Below are positions 8,879 through 17,868 of a stretch of DNA of 64,000 nt, piece by piece. The stretch is from an uncultured Tateyamaria sp. Lineage in GTDB: Bacteria > Pseudomonadota > Alphaproteobacteria > Rhodobacterales > Rhodobacteraceae. Position 1 is the stretch's first letter; each line of letters starts with the position of its first letter. The position numbers and the translations under genes were made by a program. A model generated the notes under the pieces. The model saw only the letters and a list, made by a program, of their open reading frames with translations. It made no database searches and was not told the origin of the DNA. The stretch spans positions 372,001 through 436,000 of the forward strand of contig NZ_CANNDS010000001.1 in assembly GCF_947503415.1 (NCBI RefSeq). The letters are read 5' to 3'.

Positions 8879-9796
8879 CTAGAACGGCACACGCCAACGG
8901 ATGGCACCGACAATCTGGCCTTCGTCCTGTCCCTCGAATTCCTCGCCCAAATACGTCAGCCCGTAAAAGCCTGAGATGCCCGTCTCGCTGCGCCACATGA
9001 CACCGGCGCGCACCCGTTCGCGCGTCTCTTCCAGCCCGATGCCACGCTCGGACGGCAGAAACTCACTGTCGCTTACACGGGCAATGTCCGCACCGACGAC
9101 AAAGCTGAACCCAGTCCAGTCCGCCTGAACAACGCGGTATCGTTGTCCGCTGACCCCGTCGCGCACCAGAAGTTCGCCCTGCCCGAGCCCGCCATAAGTG
9201 AAATCGACACCTGCCCGCACAAGCGTCTCCACGCCTGCGCGCGCCTCGACAAAGGGGCGGAGGGACGACGCCTTTCCAACTTGAAAGCTGCGCCCGGCCT
9301 CGGCCACCAGATTGGGTCGGATGTCATTTTCAATCTGTGCGTCCCGCACAGCGTCGGACGGTGGGACGATGTTGAACGTGTCGTGAAAGGCGTCCTGAAA
9401 TTCATCAAGCCGGGTCTGGGGACCAAGAAACACGACGTCGCCGCCCACGGAATACTCCATCGGACCGCGCGCGAAATGGGTGTGCAAACCGATGGACAAA
9501 GCACCCGCATACGGCCTGTCGCTTGGATCGGGTGTGCGGATGTCATCAGGTGCCAGAATCTCGGCCGCGAGCCGCAGTTCAAGCAATTGGCCAAAGCCTG
9601 ACGGTGCCATCCCCTCCCACGCAGGCCCCCAAACACGCGACGACTGAAAGCCCCCGGTGCGCCAGCGGTCTTCGCCATCGCCAAAGAAATCATTGGTCAG
9701 CAGGCGCCCGTACCCAAGGCGTTGGCGGTCCTGCGCTTCGGCCAAACCCGAAAGGCAGATCGTCGCGCAAAGCGCGGCGGTCAGAAGTTTCAGCAT
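8879..9796 (-). CDS. LpxR-like outer-membrane lipid A 3'-O-deacylase (DUF2219)
   Basis: 305 residues with a clear signal peptide (cleavage near AEA-Q, residue 21) and a beta-barrel-like mature part ending in the aromatic IRWRVPF, the usual outer-membrane C-terminal signature. The LpxR pattern is present: N35-D36 in TNDFFG, D43-R44 and T47, then DRPYAG and the LHTHF histidines. In Salmonella these residues surround calcium and the substrate acyl chain; LpxR removes the 3'-acyloxyacyl group of lipid A. It is therefore likely to trim lipopolysaccharide at the cell surface. It sits as a single gene between the Hint gene and a di-haem peroxidase, both on the same strand with gaps over 150 bases. 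Confidence 0.85.
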   Translation of the reverse strand: MLKLLTAALCATICLSGLAEAQDRQRLGYGRLLTNDFFGDGEDRWRTGGFQSSRVWGPAWEGMAPSGFGQLLELRLAAEILAPDDIRTPDPSDRPYAGALSIGLHTHFARGPMEYSVGGDVVFLGPQTRLDEFQDAFHDTFNIVPPSDAVRDAQIENDIRPNLVAEAGRSFQVGKASSLRPFVEARAGVETLVRAGVDFTYGGLGQGELLVRDGVSGQRYRVVQADWTGFSFVVGADIARVSDSEFLPSERGIGLEETRERVRAGVMWRSETGISGFYGLTYLGEEFEGQDEGQIVGAIRWRVPF

Positions 9797-9831
9797 CAGG
9801 ATGCCCCGATCAACGTGCCCCCCCGGGCAAA

Positions 9832-9848
9832 AACACGCATAGCGTGTT
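9832..9848. promoter_or_regulatory. Inverted repeat upstream of the LpxR-like gene
   Basis: Seven-base arms AACACGC and GCGTGTT around ATA, 35 bases upstream of the LpxR-like start codon on the minus strand. The position suits an operator, but there is no independent support. Confidence 0.3.
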
Positions 9849-9975
9849 CGGCAATAGTTTGCCTAGTGTGAATGCGCCACAGTTACGGAAAGTCAGCCTG
9901 CTTGGCCGCCGCATGGCAGGAGTTGGGGTCACAGACGGCAAATTCCCGATCAGCTTTCAAACATCTCAAATTTCC

Positions 9976-11472
9976 TTATCCCTCTGGCAAAGCCCGTGGT
10001 TGCGGGGGGAGGCCCGACGGCACGTCCAACGGCACGACATCTGATGGATTTTCTGCTGTCTGATCGGTCAGTGTCTTCAGAAATGCCACCAAATCCCTGA
10101 CTTCAGTGTCCGTCAGGTCAATAGGCGCAAGCTGGTTCGCTGTCAAAATTCGATCCCGCAGCTTCGGCGTTTCCATGACGCGTCTGTCACGCATATCAAA
10201 CTCCGCACGCCGTGATGAATCGACCGCAACAAAACCCAGTTGGGTTCCGCGACCGGACATGCGCAGCACATCGTCCAGCTTTGGCAGTTCGACCCGCGAT
10301 GCATTGAACGCAGTCAGACTCGCCTCTGGATGCAGATGGTGCCTGATCACCCCTTCGAGCGTGTCAAAGGCACCGCTATGACCCCACGGACCCGTCAACG
10401 CGACATTGCGCAAGGACGGTGTGCGAAAGGCAAACAGATCATCTTGGTCCAACGTGACGCGATACCGCCCTTCATCTTCCTGCCGCCCCGGGAAACCAGT
10501 GTCCCGCCAATAACTTAAATCGTCGCCATGGCCTTTGCCCGGCCCAATCTGCGGAACGGCGATTGCATGAAACCCGTGATCGGTCAGGAAGGGGCCGCTG
10601 TGGCACGTGGCACACCGGGCCTTGCCATAGAACAACGAAAGTCCCGCTTGGGCCATTGGCGACAGGTGCGAGGTATCGCCCGTTCGCAGAACCCGGTCGA
10701 ACGGCGCGTTGTCTGACCGGAATGCAGTGGACTGAAATGCAGCCAGAGCTTCGGCAATATGCGCGAATGTCGCGTCCTTGGGTGTGTGCAAATCCTGGAA
10801 CGCGGTCTGCATCATCGCGAAATACGCTGGTATGTCGGCCACGCGCGCCGCAAGCAAATCCCAGACTTTGGCCCGATTTTCGGTTGCTGCGGCATCGGCC
10901 ACCGGGTTTTCACCGAACTGACCAGCCATTTCGATGGGGGAAGCCACGGGAAAGAAAGCCTGCGCCGTCAGGAGGTTCGGCAGGTCATCTGGTAACTCCT
11001 GCTCAGCCGGACTGCGGAACCTTCGTCCACCGCCGCCTTGGATTGAAACCTCCACCCGTCCGTCGTGGAAGAGGCTCACATATTCTTTTGCGCCGACATT
11101 CCACAATGCCTGCGCATTGCGCGGCACGCGGCCAGTCACCGGATCGCGCGTCACGCGATGCGTGCCTGCACCGTCGCCACCCTCACCAATACCAAGGGCC
11201 AACCCATCCCCAGACGCCAACTGAGGGTCATGGCATGTCCCACACGATATGTTCCGGTTCCCCGACAGGATCGGGTCGAAGAACAAGTTGCGCCCCAACT
11301 CGACCAACGCGCCGGGCGGTGCACCATCGTAGAGGTAATCGCTGTCTTTCACCGGGGCCGGAAGCGGGAGGGATGTGTCGGATCCCGCAGTTGCGAGACC
11401 AACGGCAGCCATGGCCAACGCCGCGAAAGAGACGGCCGCAATGAAATGTCTGTTCGGGTATATTCGTGGCAT
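9976..11472 (-). CDS. Di-haem cytochrome c peroxidase / MauG-family protein
   Basis: 498 residues with an N-terminal signal peptide (about 1-29) and two c-type haem sites: CGTCH at 77-81 and CATCH at 287-291, the two-domain arrangement of bacterial cytochrome c peroxidases and MauG-like enzymes in the periplasm. At nearly 500 residues it is longer than classical CcpA (about 340), with insertions that resemble the larger YhjA/MauG-like subgroup, so peroxide reduction is likely but not certain. I chose the ATG at 11472 because it directly precedes the signal peptide and has GGAG nearby; the frame is open upstream without family resemblance. No partner gene is adjacent; a GNAT gene lies upstream on the same strand. 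Confidence 0.85.
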   Translation of the reverse strand: MPRIYPNRHFIAAVSFAALAMAAVGLATAGSDTSLPLPAPVKDSDYLYDGAPPGALVELGRNLFFDPILSGNRNISCGTCHDPQLASGDGLALGIGEGGDGAGTHRVTRDPVTGRVPRNAQALWNVGAKEYVSLFHDGRVEVSIQGGGGRRFRSPAEQELPDDLPNLLTAQAFFPVASPIEMAGQFGENPVADAAATENRAKVWDLLAARVADIPAYFAMMQTAFQDLHTPKDATFAHIAEALAAFQSTAFRSDNAPFDRVLRTGDTSHLSPMAQAGLSLFYGKARCATCHSGPFLTDHGFHAIAVPQIGPGKGHGDDLSYWRDTGFPGRQEDEGRYRVTLDQDDLFAFRTPSLRNVALTGPWGHSGAFDTLEGVIRHHLHPEASLTAFNASRVELPKLDDVLRMSGRGTQLGFVAVDSSRRAEFDMRDRRVMETPKLRDRILTANQLAPIDLTDTEVRDLVAFLKTLTDQTAENPSDVVPLDVPSGLPPQPRALPEG

Positions 11473-11560
11473 AAGAAGCTCCGAAGGATGGGGGGCGTCT
11501 GTCAATTGAGTGGTCCACGCTGTTCTGGTCATGCGATAGCGGCCCGTAGGGAGCAGCGCT

Positions 11561-12157
11561 TCAGGCCAGTGTCTTTTCAAGCATGAGGACATCGCCGGTG
11601 TAGTACGGGGCGCACGGGTGGCTAAGAACGGGTGAACGCGCAGCCAGTGAATACCCCAGCCTTTCGTACAGCCGGACCGCACCGCTGTTCTGCTCGTACA
11701 CCTGAATGCTGAGCCAGTCGTAGCCATTGCAGCGCGCCGCCTGTTCGGCATCTGCCATCAATGCGGTTCCGATCCCCAGACCGCGCGCATGTGGTAAAAC
11801 GGCCAAGGCATTGACGTACCAGGTTCCGACCGACAGCTGTTCCAGCTCGACAAATGGGACAATCGGTTGCGGCAGTTCGTCAACATCTGCGTCCGGCATC
11901 GTCGCGATCGGGTACATCAGCACCATGCCGACGATGTCGCCGAAACGCTCGGCGACGCGTGCATTTGTGTATGAAAATCCACCGGTGGTGCGCCGGGCGC
12001 GATTGACGCCCACATCAAGTGCGGATTGCCCGGCTTCTGCGGAGTGCGACCAGAGCCAGTTTGGAATGCCCTCGCCGGCGATATCTATGAGTTTGGCCAA
12101 AGACAGGGCGTCGCCCGTCTCTGCTGGTCGAAAATTCAATTCTGTAAAGTCTTTCAT
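11561..12157 (-). CDS. GNAT-family N-acetyltransferase
   Basis: 198 residues. The acetyl-CoA binding signature is complete: YVNALAVLPHARGLGIGTALM (R125 then GLGIG) followed by the alpha/beta segment ending in YERLGYS, where the acceptor-side tyrosine usually lies. The first 60 residues, with an aromatic-rich IPNWLW stretch, form the variable acceptor side. The ATG at 12157 was chosen because MKDFTELNFRPAETGDA is a typical GNAT start; the open frame extends further but without family character. Substrate cannot be predicted. It is on the same strand as the peroxidase gene, 88 bases upstream of it, and separated by a strong hairpin from the gene behind it. Confidence 0.9.
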   Translation of the reverse strand: MKDFTELNFRPAETGDALSLAKLIDIAGEGIPNWLWSHSAEAGQSALDVGVNRARRTTGGFSYTNARVAERFGDIVGMVLMYPIATMPDADVDELPQPIVPFVELEQLSVGTWYVNALAVLPHARGLGIGTALMADAEQAARCNGYDWLSIQVYEQNSGAVRLYERLGYSLAARSPVLSHPCAPYYTGDVLMLEKTLA

Positions 12158-12195
12158 GTGATCACTCGTGGAAATTGGAGATGGCGTATGACTGC

Positions 12196-12229
12196 GCCCC
12201 CCTGATCCGCCGGTGCGGACAAGGGGGGC
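12196..12229 (-). terminator. Strong stem-loop after the secreted-protein gene
   Basis: Outer arms GCCCCCCT and AGGGGGGC (8 bases) enclose an inner hairpin TCCGC-CGGT-GCGGA, 9 bases after the stop at 12238. There is no U-run, so it is either a factor-dependent terminator or an mRNA 3'-end stabiliser. Confidence 0.5.
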
Positions 12230-12237
12230 ACGCGTGG

Positions 12238-12897
12238 TTAGAAGAACTTGTTCAATCGCGGTTCCACCGGGCCCACTGGGAAACCGGAGTCCCACTCAAG
12301 ATGGTCGTCTTCCGATGGCAGATGGTCCGACGACGCGGGGTCCACCCGGTGCGCATGGTCTTCGATCGGACGTTCAAATTCGAACGTGGCGCTGATCGCC
12401 ATGAACTCGTTGAAGCCCAGCGTGGTCTGCACGAGGCCACCTTCGATCTCGGCATAGTGACCCGTTGCACCGGTGATCGGGCGCAGGTTCTTCTGACCGA
12501 TATCCGCGATCTCGGTGCCTTGCGTGATGATCTGATCGCCGTCTTCGAAGGCAAAGACCTGTCGGGAGATCACCCACACGCCAGAGGTCGCGTTGCCAGC
12601 TTCACCGACAAAGTAGCCATCGCAGGTCCATGTCCCCAGCACGAGGTCGGGGAAGGCCGCGCTGCCATCTTTCAGGACACCGGCGGTCCCGTCCTTCAGC
12701 GTACCAGCGGGGTAGATGTACCCCTGGCTGAGGAAAGCGTTGCCGTGGGCAGGCATTCCGTTTTCGTGCAGCGGCGTTGCGGCCATGAAGATCCGCGTGT
12801 GATCTTCTGCGATGTCAAAGGACATCAAGGCCCCCTCGGCGAGGGCAAAGCCAGTGGTGGCGAGGAGGGCCAGGGTAGACAGTGTTGATTTAAGCAT
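12238..12897 (-). CDS. Secreted hypothetical protein, possibly allene-oxide-cyclase-like barrel
   Basis: 219 residues with a signal peptide (cleavage near ALA-E, residue 20). The mature protein has the run TWTCDGYFV, GVWVISRQVFAF, ITGATGHYAEIEGG and a strand with TLGFNE, the spacing of strand-rich small barrels of the allene oxide cyclase/dirigent type; such domains in bacteria have no settled role. The last 40 residues are acidic and histidine-rich (DHAHRVDPASSDHLPSEDDH), which could bind metal or simply be a flexible tail. Its stop is followed by a strong stem-loop. The fold proposal is an inference from sequence pattern only. Confidence 0.65.
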   Translation of the reverse strand: MLKSTLSTLALLATTGFALAEGALMSFDIAEDHTRIFMAATPLHENGMPAHGNAFLSQGYIYPAGTLKDGTAGVLKDGSAAFPDLVLGTWTCDGYFVGEAGNATSGVWVISRQVFAFEDGDQIITQGTEIADIGQKNLRPITGATGHYAEIEGGLVQTTLGFNEFMAISATFEFERPIEDHAHRVDPASSDHLPSEDDHLEWDSGFPVGPVEPRLNKFF

Positions 12898-13002
12898 TTG
12901 AAATTCCTTGAGTTTGATTGTGTCAGATAGAGTTCACAGAGCGCGTTGCACCGGGCCACGCACGACTGTTGGGTGAGAGCCTCGGAAAGGCCCGAAAGTT
13001 CG

Positions 13003-13932
13003 TCAGGTGGATGCGCAGATCGCGGCCACGTGGCGGTGATCTGTTCCGCAACATCCGCCCAAGACGGTGAGATTGGGCAGCAGATGCGCCAGCTGTGCAT
13101 ACAGATCGCCCAATTCCTGCGGGTCGCCATCATCCAGCGTGTCCGCCACATCCAGTTCTGCGTGACTAAGGCGGGACGCATTCGCGCGGAGGCCCATGAT
13201 CCGCCTCGTCCAGTCGCCGTTCAAAACGTGCGAGAAGTGGTCCGGATGTGCGCAATTGATCATGTAGTAAGCAGGGTAGCCGCCGGTCGCATCGTCCACC
13301 GTTTGGATCGCATCCCGCAGGCTTTGGCCCGACGGCAGGGCGCCGTCGATTTCGACCGTGAACGCAATGGAGACAGGCATGTTTCGCGACTTTGCTGCAG
13401 ATGCGATGCCAATGGCTTCGTCGACATAGGTCATCGTGATCCCCGACACCATGTCCGCCCCGAATTCTTCGAACCAGCCCACTTGCACGCAATGATAGGC
13501 TTCCGCCTGATCCGCTGTCAGGGTGCTGCTGGGCGCATAGCCATCGTCTTGTGGTCCGATCACCCCATTGACCACAAAGGGACTTGTCTGAGGGTGCTCG
13601 AACCGCTCTCTGAGACGGATCAGAGTACAGACGGTTTCCTGATGCACTGCGCGCAGCGTCTCTTGGGTCATACCGAGTTCGGCAGCCCACCGGGCGCTTG
13701 CCCGCCACGTGGGGGTGTCCATGACAAACCCGCGCCGTTCGCGGCATGCAAGGTCGGCAAAGCGCGTCATGTAGGCATCAATCGCCGCAAGCCCCTTGTC
13801 GGATTCGAGTGCTTTGAACGCAGCGAATAGGGGAAGCTCAAGCCCATCATGGAAGATGAGTGTTGTTTCGAGACCGCCATCTGTGATCATCTGCGTGCCG
13901 TTCATTTGCGGCAGTGCATTGCGGTATTTCAT
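13003..13932 (-). CDS. Homocysteine S-methyltransferase family protein
   Basis: 309 residues, the length of the zinc-dependent HMT/MmuM/BHMT-like domain. The three zinc-binding cysteines are present: C227 in INCAHPDHF and C294-C295 in LGGCCGT. The N-terminus (ITDGGLETTLIF) fits the barrel strand one pattern of this family. Such enzymes move a methyl group from S-methylmethionine, betaine, dimethylsulfoniopropionate-type or other donors to homocysteine, giving methionine. The ATG at 13932 follows GGGACGACC; the longer upstream frame lacks family features. It is a single gene divergent from a winged-helix/TPR regulator, with a three-fold direct repeat in the shared gap, so it is probably that regulator's target. 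Confidence 0.9.
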   Translation of the reverse strand: MKYRNALPQMNGTQMITDGGLETTLIFHDGLELPLFAAFKALESDKGLAAIDAYMTRFADLACRERRGFVMDTPTWRASARWAAELGMTQETLRAVHQETVCTLIRLRERFEHPQTSPFVVNGVIGPQDDGYAPSSTLTADQAEAYHCVQVGWFEEFGADMVSGITMTYVDEAIGIASAAKSRNMPVSIAFTVEIDGALPSGQSLRDAIQTVDDATGGYPAYYMINCAHPDHFSHVLNGDWTRRIMGLRANASRLSHAELDVADTLDDGDPQELGDLYAQLAHLLPNLTVLGGCCGTDHRHVAAICAST

Positions 13933-14016
13933 GGTCGTCCCCTTCTGCGGCTTTTCTAAGCGTTGGTGTCGTGGCAGAGAGTTAGGGGGCATCGTGCGCC
14001 GATGCTTGAGGCAAAC

Positions 14017-14043
14017 CTGAGAAGACTCTGAGAATGTCTGAGA
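14017..14043. promoter_or_regulatory. Triple CTGAGA direct repeat, candidate operator
   Basis: CTGAGA occurs at 14017-14022, 14028-14033 and 14038-14043, spaced 11 and 10 bases start to start, i.e. on one face of the helix. OmpR/CadC-type winged helices bind tandem direct half-sites at this spacing. It lies between the divergent methyltransferase and regulator genes. Confidence 0.55.
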
Positions 14044-14080
14044 GTTGGGATCAAATGACGTACAAACCGGTGGACGCCGC

Positions 14081-15637
14081 ATGAAAGTTCGCATTGCCGA
14101 CGCGGAAATCGATTTCGACAAGATGACGGTGCGCGACGGCGACGCTGTCCGGAAACTCACCCGCCAACCGCTCGGCATCCTGCGCGTTCTCGTCGACGCG
14201 GGCGGCAATGTCGTGACCAAGGATCAGTTGGTCGACAAAGTCTGGGATGGACGCATCGTCACGGAAGCCACCCTGTCCACCGCGATCAAGGAGGCGCGCC
14301 GGGCTGTCGGCGACACCGGTGCGGCACAGCGGATCATCAAGACGGTACATGGCGTCGGGTTTCAGCTTGCCCTGGATGTCGACGATGCACCGACGCAAAC
14401 GCGCAGCGCGATGCCGTGCCTGCTGGTCCTGCCCTTTCGGAACACCAGCCGCGCCCCCGATGTGGAATATGTCTGCGACGGGCTGACCGATGAGATCATC
14501 ACAAGCCTGTCCTGCTTCCGCGGGCTGAGCGTGCTGTCCCGCACGACGTCCGATGTCATTCAGGCAGCCAAGCTGGACCCCACAACCATCCACAGCCGCT
14601 ATGATGTCAATTTCGTCGTGGAGGGCAGCGTTCGCATGACACCCGAACGCATCCGCGTTTCCGTTCAGTTGATGTCGACAGAAAACGGGACGGTGGTTGT
14701 GACCGAGCAGTTTGACCGCGACGCAACCGTTGCATCCGTGTTTGACGTCCAAGACCAGATTGCCCAGATGTGCGCGGGTCGGCTTGCCGGGCCCCATGGC
14801 CCGGTTGCACAAGCCACGGCCGAGACTGCACACCGTCAGGATCAGCACTCCAGTTGGCAGATGTTTCGTCTCGTGGCCGACTTTCGAAGGTTCTACCGCA
14901 CCTATGATCCCGTACTTCACGCGGAGTTGCGCGCGGCCTTTCCATCCGCATTGGAACGTGACCCGCAGTCGGCCAGTGGTTGGGCCGCCTACGCGGTTCT
15001 GCTGCTGGAAGAGCACCGGTACCATGTGAACGAGCGCGCAGGCGTTGATGCGCTGTCTCTGGCCACATCCGCTGCGGAACATGCGGTGCAGGCGGACAAT
15101 CGAAACGCTTTTGCACAAGTGGCGCTGGCCATGTGTCGCCTGTTTGCCATGGACGTGCCCGGTTTTGACGCAGCCGCAGACAAGGCTTTGCAGTTGAACC
15201 CGGGAAACTCGGATGTCCTGTCGGAGATCGGACATTGCTATGCGTTTCTGGGCCGCGAAGATGATGCGATCCGCCTTTTGGACCGAGCAATGGAGATCAG
15301 CCCCGAGCATCCGGGATGGTATCACTTTGCAAAGACTTGGCGGTATGCGCGCCTTGATATGTTTGAAGCAGCGCTTGTGGAGGTGCAGAAGGTCCCGATG
15401 CCCGGGTTTTACTGGTATCATGCGCACTTGATCTGGCTGCATTCGGCACTTGGGCATCATGACAGGGCAGCCGCCGAAGTGGTTGCCTTGCGCGCCGTTT
15501 TTCCGGAATTCGAACACCGCGTTCATGAAGAGTTGGGCATGTGGGATGCCAATGCAGACCTTGCTGCATCAGCCCTCGCCCATTGGCGCGCCGCTGGTCT
15601 GGTTATTTCGGAACCAGCCGCCGCCGCGCTGGATTGA
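14081..15637 (+). CDS. CadC-like winged-helix regulator with TolB-like and TPR domains
   Basis: 518 residues. Residues 1-100 are an OmpR-type winged helix (recognition region around TEATLSTAIKEARRAVGD, wing IKTVHGVGFQL). Residues 115-240 have the TolB/FlgO-like pattern found in adenylate-cyclase-linked regulators (LLVLPFRNTS, YVCDGLTDEIITSLS, YDVNFVVEGSVR). The rest is TPR-like helical repeats (for example NSDVLSEIGHCYAFLGREDDAIRLLDRAMEISPEHPG). There is no membrane segment, unlike CadC, so it is cytoplasmic. I use ATG 14081; a TTG at 14045 in the same frame would run through the repeat operator. It diverges from the homocysteine methyltransferase gene. Its stop overlaps the convergent MFS gene by 35 bases. 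Confidence 0.85.
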   Translation: MKVRIADAEIDFDKMTVRDGDAVRKLTRQPLGILRVLVDAGGNVVTKDQLVDKVWDGRIVTEATLSTAIKEARRAVGDTGAAQRIIKTVHGVGFQLALDVDDAPTQTRSAMPCLLVLPFRNTSRAPDVEYVCDGLTDEIITSLSCFRGLSVLSRTTSDVIQAAKLDPTTIHSRYDVNFVVEGSVRMTPERIRVSVQLMSTENGTVVVTEQFDRDATVASVFDVQDQIAQMCAGRLAGPHGPVAQATAETAHRQDQHSSWQMFRLVADFRRFYRTYDPVLHAELRAAFPSALERDPQSASGWAAYAVLLLEEHRYHVNERAGVDALSLATSAAEHAVQADNRNAFAQVALAMCRLFAMDVPGFDAAADKALQLNPGNSDVLSEIGHCYAFLGREDDAIRLLDRAMEISPEHPGWYHFAKTWRYARLDMFEAALVEVQKVPMPGFYWYHAHLIWLHSALGHHDRAAAEVVALRAVFPEFEHRVHEELGMWDANADLAASALAHWRAAGLVISEPAAAALD

Positions 15638-16688
15638 GACCGAGCAGCCCCGACAGCAGGATGACCACGGCCAAGGTCTGGTATCCGCCCATTTGGATCA
15701 CCACCGCACCGACGGCCCCTCCGGTCGCGAAACCCAACAGGTAACCGGCCATGGCCTGTGGCATCTGTTTGCCCGCACCTTGCAGATAAAGCGGAAAGAA
15801 CATGAACAAGGCAAAACCATTGGCGATGATCGTGACCCCAAAGATCGACAGATCGGCGGCGACATAGCTTGCAGCACCCGTCGTCGCCGCGATCAGCACG
15901 CCGATGATCTGCATACGTGGGCGCAACCTTTCAGGTATCCTTGCCGCAAGCAGTGACCCACAAGCGCCGGACAAGAGGCTTCCCAGGAGCCAAAGGTTGA
16001 CAGCGTCGGCGTCATTGAACCGGCCACCGAAAAGGTCAAGAAACGTCCAATACGCACCCATCATCACGAAAAACCCGATATATCTGAGTGGCAAGGCCAG
16101 CATATGGGTAAATGCCGGATTGCCGAGATCGGATGGGACCGCGTCGCCCGGCAAAAGCACCAGCGGCAGCGATAGGACCAGCAGCAGAACCAAGGGCGAC
16201 GCATCTAAAGAAGGAACCAGCAGATACAACAGCAGCGATACGACCAGACCAAGTGACAACGCTGTGCTGATGGCTTTCAGACCCTCTGTAGACGCCTGAA
16301 TTGCCCCGAGGGCTTGCCGCGTCAAATGGCCTATCGCGCCTCCTAGCCCCACACAGCCGACTGCAAGGACAATCGCTGGAGCGTCCTGTCCGAAGGCAAT
16401 CAGCGCGAGCGCAAGCACAACGAGAAACCGTGCCAAGCGCGACAGCATCGCAGCGCCAACGCCTGCGCAGGTCAGCGCCGCAGACACCAGAACAAGACTT
16501 GCGAATGCTCCGGCCATACGTTTGGTCAGAGCCGGGTAGCTGCCAAGAACCCCAACCCAGATTGGCAAAGTGTTGATCAGCACGGCACCAAAGCACAGTA
16601 CCGCAATCCCGACAAAGCGACTCAAACTGCCCCCTCCTGCAAGCGGAGAGCACACCATTACAGTCCGAACCTCAAGCATTCGCATCAA
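15603..16688 (-). CDS. MFS-type transporter
   Basis: 361 residues with roughly ten to eleven strongly hydrophobic segments throughout and short loops, including the loop ARIPERLRPRMQ between the halves; a small major-facilitator protein. Conserved glycines occur in the fourth and fifth segments, but the classical signature motif A is not clear and no substrate can be read. Compared with the usual twelve-segment MFS (about 400 residues) it is short, and the first segment begins only after a 20-residue polar-to-neutral lead, so the true start may be a later methionine. It overlaps the convergent regulator gene at its 3' end and is 39 bases downstream of the metallo-hydrolase gene on the same strand. 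Confidence 0.75.
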   Translation of the reverse strand: MMRMLEVRTVMVCSPLAGGGSLSRFVGIAVLCFGAVLINTLPIWVGVLGSYPALTKRMAGAFASLVLVSAALTCAGVGAAMLSRLARFLVVLALALIAFGQDAPAIVLAVGCVGLGGAIGHLTRQALGAIQASTEGLKAISTALSLGLVVSLLLYLLVPSLDASPLVLLLVLSLPLVLLPGDAVPSDLGNPAFTHMLALPLRYIGFFVMMGAYWTFLDLFGGRFNDADAVNLWLLGSLLSGACGSLLAARIPERLRPRMQIIGVLIAATTGAASYVAADLSIFGVTIIANGFALFMFFPLYLQGAGKQMPQAMAGYLLGFATGGAVGAVVIQMGGYQTLAVVILLSGLLGLNPARRRLVPK

Positions 16689-16727
16689 CAGGCGTGTTGT
16701 GCGCCGGATCGATTGGCACCGCTATGC

Positions 16728-17642
16728 TTATGCGTCAGCCTGATATCCCTGATAGCTATCGCCCGCACGTTCCAGGCGCATTTTGCCCAGACCGTTCAAG
16801 TGAGTGGCGCAGAATGCAACTTCGTCGGCGACTATTCGTTCGAATAGCGCAAGCCGCGTTTGCAGCGCGAGCTCCGGATCGCTGTCCAGAACATAAGTCA
16901 CTTGCGGCCGTTCAAATTGCAGCGGACCTGCGATCATAGCGTCACCTAGCAGCAAGAGCTGATCAGCACCCGATGACAGGTGCACCATTGCGTGGCCCGG
17001 GGTGTGACCCGGTGCAGGCACCAGCCGCACCCCCTCCCCCAAATCCGCAGCACCGGCATGCAATTGTCGCGCGTACGGCAGACCATTGGCGATGGATTGG
17101 ATCAATCCGGCAAGTGGCTTTTGTCCTGCAGGCACATTTGATGGGCGGTCTTCGGCGGTCCAATAGGTCCATTCGACTTCGGACATATGCAGCACCGCAT
17201 TCGGGAAGACTGGTTGCCCATCCTTCATGAGACCACCGATATGGTCAGCGTGCATGTGCGTGACGATGATGTCCGATACAGTCTTCGGGTTGATCCCAGC
17301 AGCAGTCAACCGTTCAACCATCTGGCCTGTCGCCGGGTATTTCGCCTTGAGGAAGTCGCCCGACCCGGCATCCACCAGGATCGACCGGGTGCCGGTCGAA
17401 ATGGCCCAAAGCGTCGCGCCCGCGCGCAGGCTTGATGCAAGAGAATGCGTGCCCACATTCTGGAACGCCTCCGCAGGCAGATCGAAGTGGCCGTCAGACA
17501 GGGCTGTCACGGTAAGGTCACCCACCGTCATCCGCTGGGTAAAGGCTGTTTCGGCATAAGACATGATTGGAATCCCGGACAATAAGGTTGATGCGGCAAT
17601 GCTTTGCACAACGGCTCGGCGCGATACGGGGTCGTCAGACAT
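16728..17642 (-). CDS. Exported MBL-fold metallo-hydrolase
   Basis: 304 residues. A twin-arginine-like N-terminus (SRRAVVQSIAAS, cleavage near YAE) suggests export through Tat or Sec. The metal motif THMHADHIGG (HxHxDH) is intact, and later histidines occur in PGHTPGH, LLGDAM and CATHLNG, so a binuclear zinc site is expected. The order fits the AHL-lactonase/PNGM-type branch of the beta-lactamase fold. Substrate unknown: lactones, organophosphates and beta-lactams are all possible for this branch. Start ATG 17642 was chosen because the signal sequence begins there. It overlaps by 8 bases the small membrane-protein gene upstream, so they are coupled. Confidence 0.87.
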   Translation of the reverse strand: MSDDPVSRRAVVQSIAASTLLSGIPIMSYAETAFTQRMTVGDLTVTALSDGHFDLPAEAFQNVGTHSLASSLRAGATLWAISTGTRSILVDAGSGDFLKAKYPATGQMVERLTAAGINPKTVSDIIVTHMHADHIGGLMKDGQPVFPNAVLHMSEVEWTYWTAEDRPSNVPAGQKPLAGLIQSIANGLPYARQLHAGAADLGEGVRLVPAPGHTPGHAMVHLSSGADQLLLLGDAMIAGPLQFERPQVTYVLDSDPELALQTRLALFERIVADEVAFCATHLNGLGKMRLERAGDSYQGYQADA

Positions 17643-17868
17643 GGCGACCTCCACTTGCATCTCCTGCCGCGCCCGGTGACGTATGACCGTGCGGCAGGAA
17701 AACGGCCAACGATGCTGCAATGAGAAAGACAGGATACTGCCAGCCGTTGGCTGCGTGATCGAACAGCATGGCTCCGAACAGGATCGGGAACAGCGATCCC
17801 ACGAGCCTCACCAGGTTGGGCTGCACAGGAATGCCGGCGTCATGATCGAGGTTGTGATATGTCATCAT
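17635..17868 (-). CDS. Small membrane protein coupled to the metallo-hydrolase
   Basis: 77 residues with two hydrophobic segments (about 21-38 and 44-58) between a polar N-terminus with histidines and an acidic/glycine-rich tail. It resembles small DUF-type inner-membrane proteins but I do not recognise a family. The 8-base overlap with the following metallo-hydrolase start argues that it is translated. Start could be the first or second of two consecutive ATGs. Confidence 0.6.
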   Translation of the reverse strand: MMTYHNLDHDAGIPVQPNLVRLVGSLFPILFGAMLFDHAANGWQYPVFLIAASLAVFLPHGHTSPGAAGDASGGRHV

